Source: Sulfurimonas autotrophica
GTDB taxonomy: Bacteria; Campylobacterota; Campylobacteria; Campylobacterales; Sulfurimonadaceae
Assembly: GCA_015662405.1 (NCBI GenBank)
Contig: DQUE01000023.1
Span: 1-28,097, forward strand
Direction of reading: 5' to 3'
Length of the DNA: 28,097 nucleotides
In this document: positions 14,910 through 23,039 of the stretch, one piece after another
Position numbering within the stretch: position 1 is the first letter of the stretch
Layout of the letters: each line of letters begins with the position of its first letter
The notes under the pieces: model-generated
Seen by the model: the letters and a program-made list of their open reading frames with translations, nothing else
Told to the model about the DNA's origin: nothing
Database searches by the model: none
Translations under genes and position numbers: made by a program

Positions 14910-15620
14910 TTATTTCACTATTGAGCAGTTACTCATATTTCCGTTTAATATATCTAATAAATTTCCCTCTTTTGACATATCACAAACGATAATTGGTAAT
15001 CCATTGTCTTTTGCCAAAGCAATAGAAGTATCATCCATTACTTTGATATGGTCTTGTAATGCCTGATCATATGTAAGTTGCAGTAATTTAACTGCATCAG
15101 GATATTTAGCAGGATCTTTATCATACACACCATCAACCTTTGTAGCCTTAATAATCACCTCTGCACCGATTTCAACTGCTCTGAGCGTTGCTGCTGTATC
15201 TGTTGTAAAAAATGGATTGCCAGTTCCGGCTGCAAAGATAACAACGCGACCCTTTTCAAGATGACGTGTCGCTTTTCTGTTTATATAGGGTTCTGCTATT
15301 TGTTCCATTTTAATAGCAGTTTGCATTCTAACTTGTAATCCTGCATGTTCACAAGCCTCTTGCATTGCAACACCATTGATGACAGTTGCAAGCATACCCA
15401 TATAATCACCAGAGGTTCGTTTAATAATTCCATCTTGTGCAGCAGTAACACCACGAATGATATTTCCACCACCAATTACTATACCGACCTCTATACCTGC
15501 ATCAACAAGAGTTTTAATCTCTTGGGCAATATATTTCAAAATCTTTGTATCGATTCCATGACCTGCTTCTCCAGCAAGAGCTTCACCCGAAAACTTAACT
15601 AAAACACGTTTGTTAGCCAT
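14910..15620 (-). CDS. pyrH: Uridylate kinase (UMP kinase)
   Basis: PyrH phosphorylates UMP to UDP in pyrimidine nucleotide synthesis; 236 residues, the usual size. Amino-acid-kinase fold motifs are clear: VLVKFSGEALAGEAGHG near the start (ATP phosphate loop), VIGGGNIIRG (about 48-57), RTSGDYMGMLATVIN, the FAAGTGNPFFTTDTAA loop (UMP binding) and KATKVDGVYDKDP (nucleotide loop). The enzyme forms cytoplasmic hexamers and is allosterically tuned by GTP and UTP in other bacteria. It is the first gene of the leftward operon with rpoZ, spoT, tyrS, fabX and the amidase. A GAAGG ribosome site stands eight bases ahead of the ATG and a -10 box lies just upstream. Confidence 0.97.
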   Translation of the reverse strand: MANKRVLVKFSGEALAGEAGHGIDTKILKYIAQEIKTLVDAGIEVGIVIGGGNIIRGVTAAQDGIIKRTSGDYMGMLATVINGVAMQEACEHAGLQVRMQTAIKMEQIAEPYINRKATRHLEKGRVVIFAAGTGNPFFTTDTAATLRAVEIGAEVIIKATKVDGVYDKDPAKYPDAVKLLQLTYDQALQDHIKVMDDTSIALAKDNGLPIIVCDMSKEGNLLDILNGNMSNCSIVK

Positions 15621-15649
15621 GCATATACCTTCATTTATAAAATCTAAAA

Positions 15650-15655
15650 ATTATA
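15650..15655 (-). promoter_or_regulatory. -10 box (TATAAT) for the pyrH-amidase operon
   Basis: TATAAT read leftward at 15655-15650, 30 bases before the pyrH start codon. It lies in the 88-base gap behind nasA, the only sizeable gap upstream of the six-gene operon. The -35 region is not distinct. Confidence 0.6.
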
Positions 15656-15690
15656 CTTAAAAATGGCTTTTATTTTGCTTTGAACAACTT

Positions 15691-15705
15691 TATGAGATAC
15701 TCATA
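15691..15705 (-). terminator. Small hairpin just behind nasA, possible weak terminator
   Basis: TATGAG and CTCATA pair around a three-base loop three bases after the nasA stop codon. No T-run follows, so nasA transcription may read into the pyrH operon. It could instead protect the 3' end of the mRNA. Confidence 0.3.
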
Positions 15706-15708
15706 GCT

Positions 15709-18018
15709 TCATTCTGTATTCTGTTTCGTATATAGTTGCACAGCCTCTTTTTCTGCACACGCCACACCTTCATAAGCTACTTTATGATGTGCTATAGCTC
15801 CGCTTGATTTTTCCTCTTCAAGTATCAAGCCTTCTGGGACAGATTCAGAGTGTAGCTGTATTGCAGTTTGCTTAAAATTTGGCTCACCCGATTTTGGACA
15901 AAAACTCTCATTTGTTAATCTATTTACCAACTGCTCATTAAAATGAAATGGTACAAATACATTACCTGGGCGAACACTTGAAGTAACGCGAACCACCACA
16001 TCATCTACACGCCCACGTGCTGAAGAGAGACTCATTCTATCGCCACTCTTTACTTGAAGCTTTTTTGCATCACTAGGATTAATGTCAACCCAAGCCTCAG
16101 GTGCAAGATTATCCAAAATAGCTATATTTCTTGTTTTTGTTCTTGTATGCCACTGTTCAACTGTTCTACCCGTATTGAGTATAACTGGAAACTCTGGTGA
16201 TATAGGCTCAGCCATCGGGTGCCATTCAAGAGATAAAAGTCTCGCTTTTTGATCAGGTGTTCTAAAAGGAATATCTTTTGTATAGAGTCTTTTACTCCCC
16301 TTTGGAAACTTTTCATTACATGGCCACTGTATCCCACCTAACTCCTCTATAAGCTCATAACTCATTCCGCTATAATCACACAACTGCCCCTTGCTAACTC
16401 TTTTCCACTCTTCAAAAGCATCACGAGGCTCGCTCCAATTAGGAAAAAGCATCTCATTGACACCCTCAAAATATTTTGAAAACTCCAAAATAATATCAAA
16501 ATCGCTCTTTGCCTCACCTAGAGGTTCTACTGCTTTATTTGCTTTATTGCATCTTCGCTCAGAGTTTGTATAAACACCCTCTTTTTCACCCCAGGTAGCC
16601 GCTGCAAAAATCACATCAGCTATCTGAGCCGTATCTCCCATAAAAGCATCTTGTACTACCAAGAGATCAAGTTTTGCCAATATTTTGCGAAGTTTGTCCT
16701 GATTCACAAAAGAGACAAGAGGATTTGTAGCTGTTATCCAAAGTGCTTTTATCTCGCCTCTATCAATCGCATCAATAATTTCAGCATATTTATATCCACG
16801 TTCACGTGGAATAATCTCTTCTGGCACATTCACAATTTTTGCGTACTCTTTTAAAGCTGCTTCATCACCATAGTTTCTATAACCCGGCAGAGATGATGTA
16901 AAACCTGTCTCACGTGTCCCCATTGCATTACACTGTCCTGTAATACTAAAAGGTCCTGTTCCTTCTCGTCCAATGTGTCCTGTTAAAAGATGTAGATTAA
17001 TAATAGCGCTTACTGTATCTGTACCCATAAACGACTGGTTCACACCCATTGTCCATGCAGTAATGACCTTTTTACTCGATACAAATTCACGTGCTAATTC
17101 ATACAGAGTCTTCACATCTATCCCTGTAATATTTGCAACCTCTTGTGGTGGATAGTTTTGTAGATGTTTTTTTAAGGCTTTATATCCCGTCGTATTTGCT
17201 TGAATATAACCTTCATCCTCCCATCCCTGCTCCATGACAATATAAGCAAGACCATTATAGAGTGCTAAATCGGTACGCGGTTGAATTGGAACAAAAACAT
17301 CTGCCATTTGTGATGTTTTTGAAGCTCTTGGATCAATTACAATAACTTTTTTATTGCGATTTTTGTTGATATGCAGAGTCAATATAGGATGATTATCTGC
17401 AATATTTGCACCCACTAAAAATATAGTATCTGCATGTTCAAAATCTTCATACGAACTAACAGGTCCATCACTTCCAAGAGATTGTTTATATCCCATAACT
17501 GCTGAAGCCATGCAGAGTGTTGTATTGCCATCATAATTATTTGTTCGCAGTCCCAACTGAACAAATTTTCCCAAAGCATAAAACTCTTCTGTTAAAAATT
17601 GTCCCGTTCCTATAACTGCAACAGCTCTATTACCATGCTCTTTCTGAATTCTTTTAAACTCACTGCTGACTTTAGTAAAAGCCTCTTCCCATGAAACATC
17701 TTGTAATCTCCCATCTTTTTTTATCATCGGTTTTTCAATTCTATGAGGAGAGTGAAGCATTTGATGTTCAGAGAGTCCCTTTGGACAGAGTGTTCCCTGA
17801 TTAACAAAATGTTTTGGATTACCTTTTGTATAAACTGCCTTGCCATCTTTTACGCCAATATAAAGACCACATCCAACTCCACAGTATCCACATGTAGAAA
17901 AGACCCATTTATCAGGTTTTTTCTCATCTGCAATCATTCCAAAAGTTGCATCTTTTGAGAGTTTATACTTCTCCTCTTTTATATCAAAACCTAAAAAATC
18001 TTTTATTTTATCTAGCAT
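15709..18018 (-). CDS. nasA: Cytoplasmic (assimilatory-type) nitrate reductase, molybdopterin subunit
   Basis: A 769-residue bis-MGD molybdoenzyme of the NasA/NarB/NapA group, predicted to reduce nitrate to nitrite. One [4Fe-4S] cluster is bound by Cys 43, 46, 50 (CGYCGVGC) and 78 (TLCPKG). The Mo ligand is Cys 169 in TTLCMASAVMGYK, the Nas/Nap hallmark, and the GHIGREGTGPFSITGQCNAMG stretch (about 358-378) is also diagnostic. There is no twin-arginine signal, so the enzyme stays in the cytoplasm, unlike NapA. It lacks the extra C-terminal 2Fe-2S domain of some NasA proteins. It follows the DmsBC-like fusion gene by 16 bases, and its neighbours are a nitrate transporter and nitrite reductase. 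The first 36 residues are an uncommon leader before the Fe-S domain. Confidence 0.88.
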   Translation of the reverse strand: MLDKIKDFLGFDIKEEKYKLSKDATFGMIADEKKPDKWVFSTCGYCGVGCGLYIGVKDGKAVYTKGNPKHFVNQGTLCPKGLSEHQMLHSPHRIEKPMIKKDGRLQDVSWEEAFTKVSSEFKRIQKEHGNRAVAVIGTGQFLTEEFYALGKFVQLGLRTNNYDGNTTLCMASAVMGYKQSLGSDGPVSSYEDFEHADTIFLVGANIADNHPILTLHINKNRNKKVIVIDPRASKTSQMADVFVPIQPRTDLALYNGLAYIVMEQGWEDEGYIQANTTGYKALKKHLQNYPPQEVANITGIDVKTLYELAREFVSSKKVITAWTMGVNQSFMGTDTVSAIINLHLLTGHIGREGTGPFSITGQCNAMGTRETGFTSSLPGYRNYGDEAALKEYAKIVNVPEEIIPRERGYKYAEIIDAIDRGEIKALWITATNPLVSFVNQDKLRKILAKLDLLVVQDAFMGDTAQIADVIFAAATWGEKEGVYTNSERRCNKANKAVEPLGEAKSDFDIILEFSKYFEGVNEMLFPNWSEPRDAFEEWKRVSKGQLCDYSGMSYELIEELGGIQWPCNEKFPKGSKRLYTKDIPFRTPDQKARLLSLEWHPMAEPISPEFPVILNTGRTVEQWHTRTKTRNIAILDNLAPEAWVDINPSDAKKLQVKSGDRMSLSSARGRVDDVVVRVTSSVRPGNVFVPFHFNEQLVNRLTNESFCPKSGEPNFKQTAIQLHSESVPEGLILEEEKSSGAIAHHKVAYEGVACAEKEAVQLYTKQNTE

Positions 18019-18034
18019 ACCTATTTATCCTTTT

Positions 18035-19612
18035 CTATCTCTGTTTACCTACAAAAAATCCACCTGCCATGCCAAGAGGCACAACTGTTGTATAAAACAA
18101 AAACCTATCACTTATTTCACTTATAAATACAATAAAAATCGATAGCAATAGCGTTATTGAAGCCGTTACATGTAACGATGCACTTACAAAAATCAAAGTA
18201 AAAAGAGGCAAAATAACACCACCCAATACTAATGTAATAAAACGAGTTATTTTTATATTCTGAAAATTTTCATTCAAGAGTCTTTTTGTTCTCTGTAGCT
18301 GATATGCATTCTCTTTTGCATCGAGTGTACGTATATCTTCATAACTAAAAAAGAGTTGTGCTAAAGCACCTAACATACCAAGCGTCGTCAAAGGAATAAC
18401 TGCTTCATGAACGCTTGATAGAGAACTCAAAAATGCAACTAAAAATATTCCGATATAGGCAACACCAAAAAATTTATAATTTGTTGTGATCCTATCCCAT
18501 GACGGCCTTGCTCGAATTCTATAGATCATACTTTGTGCATAAATTCCATAAATACCTATAAGCAGTGTTACAAACTCTAAAAAGAGACGTAACACTATTG
18601 CAATATCAAAAAAGTAACTTGCCACAACAAGACCCATGAGTCCCACAAAAAGACCCAAAGCGAGTGCTTCACGAGAGAGCCAAGAGGTTTTTATATTTTT
18701 CATAGCACTAAGCGCTAAAAATGGACGACCAAGATGCAACGCTGAGAGAGGCAGACCAATAGCAGCAGGAAGCATCACAAGCAGTGCCATTACCCAATTT
18801 GTGTTTTCAAAACCAAACAGGCTCATAAAATCACCAAGAAAAAGTGCTAAAAACCCTCCAAGTGATATTTGCGTCAATAGTGTCATAAAAACAAGCGGTA
18901 GCTCTTTGTGTGCAGGCTTCAAAATGTGCTCATCCATCTCTTTCATTTCGTGTGGCAGATTCTCTGGCAATGTATATCGCGTCGTTGCATTTGTAATTCT
19001 TGCATCTGGTAAAAACGGCATATTAGCCTGCTCATCTATATCACGATCAAGCCACTCTTGTACATTTACTACTTCTATCTCTATAGCACCTGCAGGACAA
19101 GCCTGTACACAGGCAGGAGACTCACCAACATCAAGCCTTTCATGACACATGTGACACTTCGTAACTATTTTACGCTCTTCATGAAAGACTGGAACACCAT
19201 AGGGACAATTCCATGTACAGTATTGACACCCTATACATGTATCATCATCATGTACAACGATGCCAGTCTCGGCTATCTTTATATAAGACTCTGTCGGACA
19301 GCCTATTAAACACTCTGGGTCTATACAGTGGTTACAACTCATGGAGTTTAACAGTTGTGTAAAAGCAGGAAACTCTCCACCCTCCATCTCACCAACACGA
19401 CGCCATTTTATATCTGCAGGATTGTTGTTTTGCTCATTACATGCAACTTCGCAACATCTACATCCCACACAAGCTACTGCATCAAAGTGAAAGCGATACT
19501 GTTCACCCTCTTTTAGCGGAGGAATATCTATTGAGTAGTTTCCACACTGCATTCCTGTCTCTGCTTTATAATCTATAAAATTTTCTAAAGGAGTTTGCAT
19601 ACTATCTTGCAT
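18035..19612 (-). CDS. Fused Fe-S electron-transfer subunit and membrane anchor (DmsB-DmsC-like), partner of the nitrate reductase
   Basis: A 525-residue fusion. Residues about 38-180 form a DmsB/NrfC-like ferredoxin with sixteen well-placed cysteines for four [4Fe-4S] clusters: C48/51/54/58, C93/96/101/105, C126/129/132/136 and C153/156/168/172. A hydrophilic linker with DEQANMPFLPDARIT follows. From about 235 to the end lies a DmsC-type anchor with around eight membrane helices, a family that oxidises quinol without haem. There is no Tat or Sec signal, so the Fe-S part should face the cytoplasm, matching the signal-less nitrate reductase encoded 16 bases downstream. I infer an electron path quinol to anchor to clusters to NasA. 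Alternative partners cannot be excluded. An in-frame ATG at codon 5 is another start. Confidence 0.85.
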   Translation of the reverse strand: MQDSMQTPLENFIDYKAETGMQCGNYSIDIPPLKEGEQYRFHFDAVACVGCRCCEVACNEQNNNPADIKWRRVGEMEGGEFPAFTQLLNSMSCNHCIDPECLIGCPTESYIKIAETGIVVHDDDTCIGCQYCTWNCPYGVPVFHEERKIVTKCHMCHERLDVGESPACVQACPAGAIEIEVVNVQEWLDRDIDEQANMPFLPDARITNATTRYTLPENLPHEMKEMDEHILKPAHKELPLVFMTLLTQISLGGFLALFLGDFMSLFGFENTNWVMALLVMLPAAIGLPLSALHLGRPFLALSAMKNIKTSWLSREALALGLFVGLMGLVVASYFFDIAIVLRLFLEFVTLLIGIYGIYAQSMIYRIRARPSWDRITTNYKFFGVAYIGIFLVAFLSSLSSVHEAVIPLTTLGMLGALAQLFFSYEDIRTLDAKENAYQLQRTKRLLNENFQNIKITRFITLVLGGVILPLFTLIFVSASLHVTASITLLLSIFIVFISEISDRFLFYTTVVPLGMAGGFFVGKQR

Positions 19613-19620
19613 AAATCATA

Positions 19621-19638
19621 TCCATGTTTTAATATGGA
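19621..19638. promoter_or_regulatory. 18-bp near-perfect dyad, candidate operator for the nitrate reductase operon
   Basis: TCCATGTTTTAATATGGA is symmetric at seven of eight pairs around a central TT. It covers the predicted transcription start of the leftward promoter (-10 at 19648-19643) and lies just before the ribosome site of the fusion gene. This is a usual place for a repressor; the protein is unknown. Confidence 0.45.
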
Positions 19639-19642
19639 AAGA

Positions 19643-19648
19643 ATTATA
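19643..19648 (-). promoter_or_regulatory. Extended -10 promoter for the fusion-nasA operon
   Basis: Read leftward the sequence is TGCTATAAT, an extended -10 element, 31 bases before the ATG at 19612. It is back to back with the narK promoter in a 154-base divergent region. Confidence 0.6.
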
Positions 19649-19728
19649 GCACTTCTTTAACGAAAGAGACAATTTCATATTGATTAAAAAATATACAATT
19701 ATCTTTTTAAAAAGCATGCACAGAGTGT

Positions 19729-19734
19729 TATAAT
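19729..19734 (+). promoter_or_regulatory. Extended -10 promoter for narK-nirA-kinase
   Basis: TGTTATAAT is an extended -10 element with its TATAAT at 19729-19734, 32 bases before the narK ATG. An AAAGGA ribosome site follows. No strong -35 is evident. The divergent layout would let one regulator act on both halves of the nitrate locus. Confidence 0.6.
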
Positions 19735-19766
19735 TCTCCAATCAAAATCATTCAAAGGAAAAATAT

Positions 19767-21050
19767 ATGGCAAGTTTTAAGGCTCTTAAAGGTCAAGGCG
19801 ATACAAAAACGCTCTTTGCAGCATTTTTGTATTTCGATTTTAGTTTTATGGTGTGGACGATGCTTGGTCCACTTGCAACAGAGATAAGTGAATCACTTCA
19901 AGCAGTCAGTGGGTTTGTTATGACTCCCTCACAAAAAGCAACGCTTCTTTCTATTCCTATACTTTCAGGTGCACTACTGAGAATTCTACTCGGGTTTGGT
20001 GTTGATAAATTTGGACCAAAACTTACAGCACTCATGTCACAAGCTGTTGTTATCTCTGTACTGTTTTATGCTTATTTTAGAGGTGAGCACATTACATATA
20101 ATGAGCTTTTAGTTGTTGCCCTTGGGCTTGGATTTGCAGGTGCTTCTTTTGCTGTTGCTCTGCCACAAGCTGGGCAGTGGTATCCACCAAAACTGCAAGG
20201 TGTTGTTCTTGGAATTGCAGGTGCAGGGAACATTGGTGTTGTTATCGACTTTCTATTTGCTCCTAAAATTGCTGAAATTTGGGGATGGCAAGCAGTATTT
20301 TTAGTAGGTGGAGTACTCTCTGCAATCATTTTTATTGCCTATCTCTTTATGGCAAAAGATGCACCAAAAGAGGTCTACACACCACGCCCCAAAAAACTTA
20401 AAGATTATGCTAAACTTTTAAAAGACAAAGACACATGGTGGTTTGCTCTTTTTTATGCTGTAAGCTTTGGCGGTTTTGTTGGTTTTGCCAACTACATGAA
20501 AGTCTATCTTATGAATACATATCAAGCAGATATGAGTGCATTTGGTTTAGATGTGTTTAATGAGTCTAATGTAAAAGTTATCGCGGGTTATTTTGGAGCA
20601 TTTACTATCTTTGCTGGTGCAGTTTTACGACCAGTTGGTGGAGCAATTGCTGATAAAATGGGTGGTATAAAATCACTCTATATCTTCTTTTTTGCTATTG
20701 TTGCCTTAGCTCTACTCAATGCAACACTTACGCTTCCTTTTTGGATAGCTATAGCTGTGCTCTTTCTCATCATGGCAAACCTTGGCATGGCAAATGGAGC
20801 AGTTTTTCAACTTGTACCACAACGATTTGGAAAAGATATTGGTATCATGACAGGAATTATTGGTGCTGCTGGTGGTCTAGGTGGTACTGCACTTATAAAA
20901 ACACTTGGATGGTCTAAAGGTGCTTTTGATGGCTATACTGCTGGATTCTTCATATTTGCAGCTGTGGTACTTGTTGCAATTGCAGGTATCTCTTTAGTAA
21001 AAACAAGATGGAGAACAACTTGGGGTGTTGCCGCAGGTGGAAAAATATAG
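19767..21050 (+). CDS. narK: Nitrate/nitrite transporter of the NNP (NarK) family
   Basis: A 427-residue, 12-helix major facilitator superfamily protein that would import nitrate. Both NNP signature loops are present in recognisable form: GAGNIGVVIDFLFAPKIA (152-169, helix 5) and GMANGAVFQLVPQRFGKDIG (340-359), followed by GIIGAAGGLGG (helix 11). Arginines that bind the anion in NarK appear as Arg 72 in helix 2 (SGALLRILLGFGVDKFG) and Arg 288 in helix 8 (GAVLRPVGGAIADKMGG). It leads the rightward nitrate operon and ends four bases before nirA. In this assimilatory setting it is more likely a nitrate importer than a nitrate/nitrite exchanger. The specificity between the two ions cannot be told from sequence. 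Confidence 0.93.
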   Translation: MASFKALKGQGDTKTLFAAFLYFDFSFMVWTMLGPLATEISESLQAVSGFVMTPSQKATLLSIPILSGALLRILLGFGVDKFGPKLTALMSQAVVISVLFYAYFRGEHITYNELLVVALGLGFAGASFAVALPQAGQWYPPKLQGVVLGIAGAGNIGVVIDFLFAPKIAEIWGWQAVFLVGGVLSAIIFIAYLFMAKDAPKEVYTPRPKKLKDYAKLLKDKDTWWFALFYAVSFGGFVGFANYMKVYLMNTYQADMSAFGLDVFNESNVKVIAGYFGAFTIFAGAVLRPVGGAIADKMGGIKSLYIFFFAIVALALLNATLTLPFWIAIAVLFLIMANLGMANGAVFQLVPQRFGKDIGIMTGIIGAAGGLGGTALIKTLGWSKGAFDGYTAGFFIFAAVVLVAIAGISLVKTRWRTTWGVAAGGKI

Positions 21051-21054
21051 ATAA

Positions 21055-22989
21055 ATGGAGAGTAGTTTGCAATTAGAAACACTAGAAAAAGCATATGAAG
21101 CAAGAAGTAAAAAAGTAAATAAAATTGAAAAAGTAAAAGCGCTCAAAGATCCTTTAAGCGCTTTAGAAAAGATAGCTGAGTATGCACAAAAAGGGTATGA
21201 TGCCATTCCCGATGAAGATAAGAGCTACTTCTTAAAGTGTTTTGGAATTTTTGACAAAGATAAGCTTACCCCAAAACAGTTTATGATGAGAGTCAGAGTT
21301 GCTGGTGGCCATCTCAATGCAATGCAAGCAAGAAAAATTGGAAAGATTGCAAAGGAGTTTGGTCAAGACTACATTGACATTACAACAAGAGCACAAATTG
21401 AACTCCGTTTTCTCCATATAGAAGATATGCCTGCGATATTAAGTGGACTTGAGGATGTCGGACTCACCTCTTATCAGACAGGTGTAGATAACTTTAGAAA
21501 TATTGTTATAGACCCACTTGACAAAGATGGCTTTGACAACATTCTACCAACCTATGATTTACTCAAAAAAATTGAAAACTTATTTTTAAAAAATCCAGAC
21601 TGGATCTCGACACTTCCAAGAAAATTCAATACCGCTATATCTGGCTCCATCGCAAATAGATGTAATCTGTTTGGGCATGACTGCTCTCTTGTGCTTGCGC
21701 AAAAAGATGGTGTTTATGGCTACAACTTATACCTTGGTGGTAAAGTTGGAGTTATTGCAAAAAATGCAGATATCTTTTTGGCTAACGAAGAGGAAGCTAT
21801 CAAAGCATATGGTGCACTGATGGAGATATTTAAGAGGTATGGTTTTCGTGACAACAGAAATAAAAATAGACTCCACTTTCTCATAGATGCAGTTAGTATG
21901 TCTGAAATTTCAAAAGCTATTCGAGAGGTTGCAGGTATTAACTTTGCAACTGCTGGTGAAACACTAACACAAATCAATCCTGTAGATTCCCAACATGGAA
22001 GAGTGCAGTTGCGTGATGGCAGTTTTGCAGTACATATCATTGTGCCATCTGGTATATTTTCTGGAAGTGACCTCATAGAGGTAGCAGAGCTAAGCAAAAC
22101 ATATGGAAATGAAGAGATTCGATTTAGTGTTGAGCAAAATATCTATATTTTAGGTGTAAAAGAGCCAACAAAACTTCTTGCAGAAGAGTTTTTTACAAAA
22201 TACAAAAATGTAGACACTCCCTACTTTAACAACCTTGTTGCATGTGCTGGAACAAAGCATTGCGTTTTTGGTGTCATTGAAAACAAAGAAGATGCAATTG
22301 AGATGGCACAATATCTAAGCAAAGCTGTCCCTCTTGACTCTGGTAGAGTGAGAATGTACTGGTCTGCCTGCATAAAAGGGTGTGGAATACATGAGATAGG
22401 TGATATAGGCTTTGAAGGTTGTAAGGCAAAAGTAGATGGAAAACCTGAAGATGGTGTCCATATAACAATAGGTGGAAAGGTTATTAGCGAAGGGAAAAAT
22501 GGTTATACAGTTATCAAATCTGCACCATTACGGTTTGCTAAATATTATGTAGAGGCACTTCTTTTGGAGTATAAAAAATTGCGTTTACAAAATGAATCCT
22601 TTGAGGCATTTCACGATCGAGTGCTCTCTCAATATTCTCATGCATATATCGGTTTTTACATGCAACTACAGGCATATTTAAGAGCAAAAAATATTGCCAT
22701 TGATTTACATATTAACAAAATACCAAAAACTGGTCATGTTGAAGCGTTTGAACTCTTTGAGCTTGGTCGTAAAATATATTATGCGATATCAAAAAAAGAG
22801 CCATACAGTGCATATAACAGATTTACAAATGAAAATCCAAGAGAGAAACTCATACCTCTTCAAGATCTAGTTTCAAATGTTGATGAAAATATAGCAACCC
22901 TTACCTCTAAAATGCTTGCTACTCAAGAGAAGAGAGCTGTTGTATTTTCTGAGCTTCTCTTCTATATAGATTTAACAAAGATTGCTTAA
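21055..22989 (+). CDS. nirA: Siroheme-dependent assimilatory nitrite reductase (NirA type)
   Basis: A 644-residue member of the nitrite/sulfite reductase family, which passes six electrons to nitrite to give ammonium. Two pseudo-repeats of the family are visible. The siroheme and [4Fe-4S] ligands are Cys 397 and 403 (CAGTKHC) and Cys 439 and 443 (CIKGC), the standard C-x5-C and C-x3-C. Anion and siroheme contact stretches include MRVRVAGG (78-85), TTRAQIELR (110-118) and LPRKFNTAISG (187-197). Ferredoxin-type NirA proteins are commonly nearer 500-590 residues. The extra C-terminal part (about 530-644) has no cysteines and no domain I recognise, so it is not a fused ferredoxin. No NAD(P)H-binding subunit is encoded nearby. 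Nitrite is preferred over sulfite as substrate because of the narK and nasA neighbours. Confidence 0.9.
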   Translation: MESSLQLETLEKAYEARSKKVNKIEKVKALKDPLSALEKIAEYAQKGYDAIPDEDKSYFLKCFGIFDKDKLTPKQFMMRVRVAGGHLNAMQARKIGKIAKEFGQDYIDITTRAQIELRFLHIEDMPAILSGLEDVGLTSYQTGVDNFRNIVIDPLDKDGFDNILPTYDLLKKIENLFLKNPDWISTLPRKFNTAISGSIANRCNLFGHDCSLVLAQKDGVYGYNLYLGGKVGVIAKNADIFLANEEEAIKAYGALMEIFKRYGFRDNRNKNRLHFLIDAVSMSEISKAIREVAGINFATAGETLTQINPVDSQHGRVQLRDGSFAVHIIVPSGIFSGSDLIEVAELSKTYGNEEIRFSVEQNIYILGVKEPTKLLAEEFFTKYKNVDTPYFNNLVACAGTKHCVFGVIENKEDAIEMAQYLSKAVPLDSGRVRMYWSACIKGCGIHEIGDIGFEGCKAKVDGKPEDGVHITIGGKVISEGKNGYTVIKSAPLRFAKYYVEALLLEYKKLRLQNESFEAFHDRVLSQYSHAYIGFYMQLQAYLRAKNIAIDLHINKIPKTGHVEAFELFELGRKIYYAISKKEPYSAYNRFTNENPREKLIPLQDLVSNVDENIATLTSKMLATQEKRAVVFSELLFYIDLTKIA

Positions 22990-22993
22990 GCGG

Positions 22994-23009
22994 GAAGATC
23001 TGAAGATCT
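22994..23009 (+). repeat. Tandem 8-bp repeat between nirA and the kinase gene
   Basis: GAAGATCT occurs twice in direct tandem, each copy containing the palindrome AGATCT. It lies in the 50-base gap between nirA and the kinase/phosphatase gene, where it could be mRNA structure or chance. Confidence 0.5.
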
Positions 23010-23039
23010 ACATGCTAAAATAGAGAAAATGGAATAGAC

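Noticed and set aside
15709..18018. Reading the molybdoenzyme as periplasmic NapA or as a formate dehydrogenase
   Set aside because: No twin-arginine signal and no napGHBFD neighbours argue against Nap; the CMASAVMGY Mo-ligand context and the nitrate transporter and nitrite reductase neighbours argue against formate dehydrogenase.
18636..19145. 169-codon open frame on the plus strand inside the Fe-S/anchor fusion gene
   Set aside because: The opposite strand encodes four perfect Fe-S motifs and membrane helices; the plus-strand product has no features.
19680..19698. FNR/CRP-like site (TTGATTAAAAAATATACAA) upstream of narK
   Set aside because: The left half resembles an FNR half-site but the right half does not match and the spacing is wrong.
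21720..22097. 125-codon open frame on the minus strand inside nirA
   Set aside because: Lies wholly opposite a conserved siroheme reductase gene and has no ribosome site or motif.
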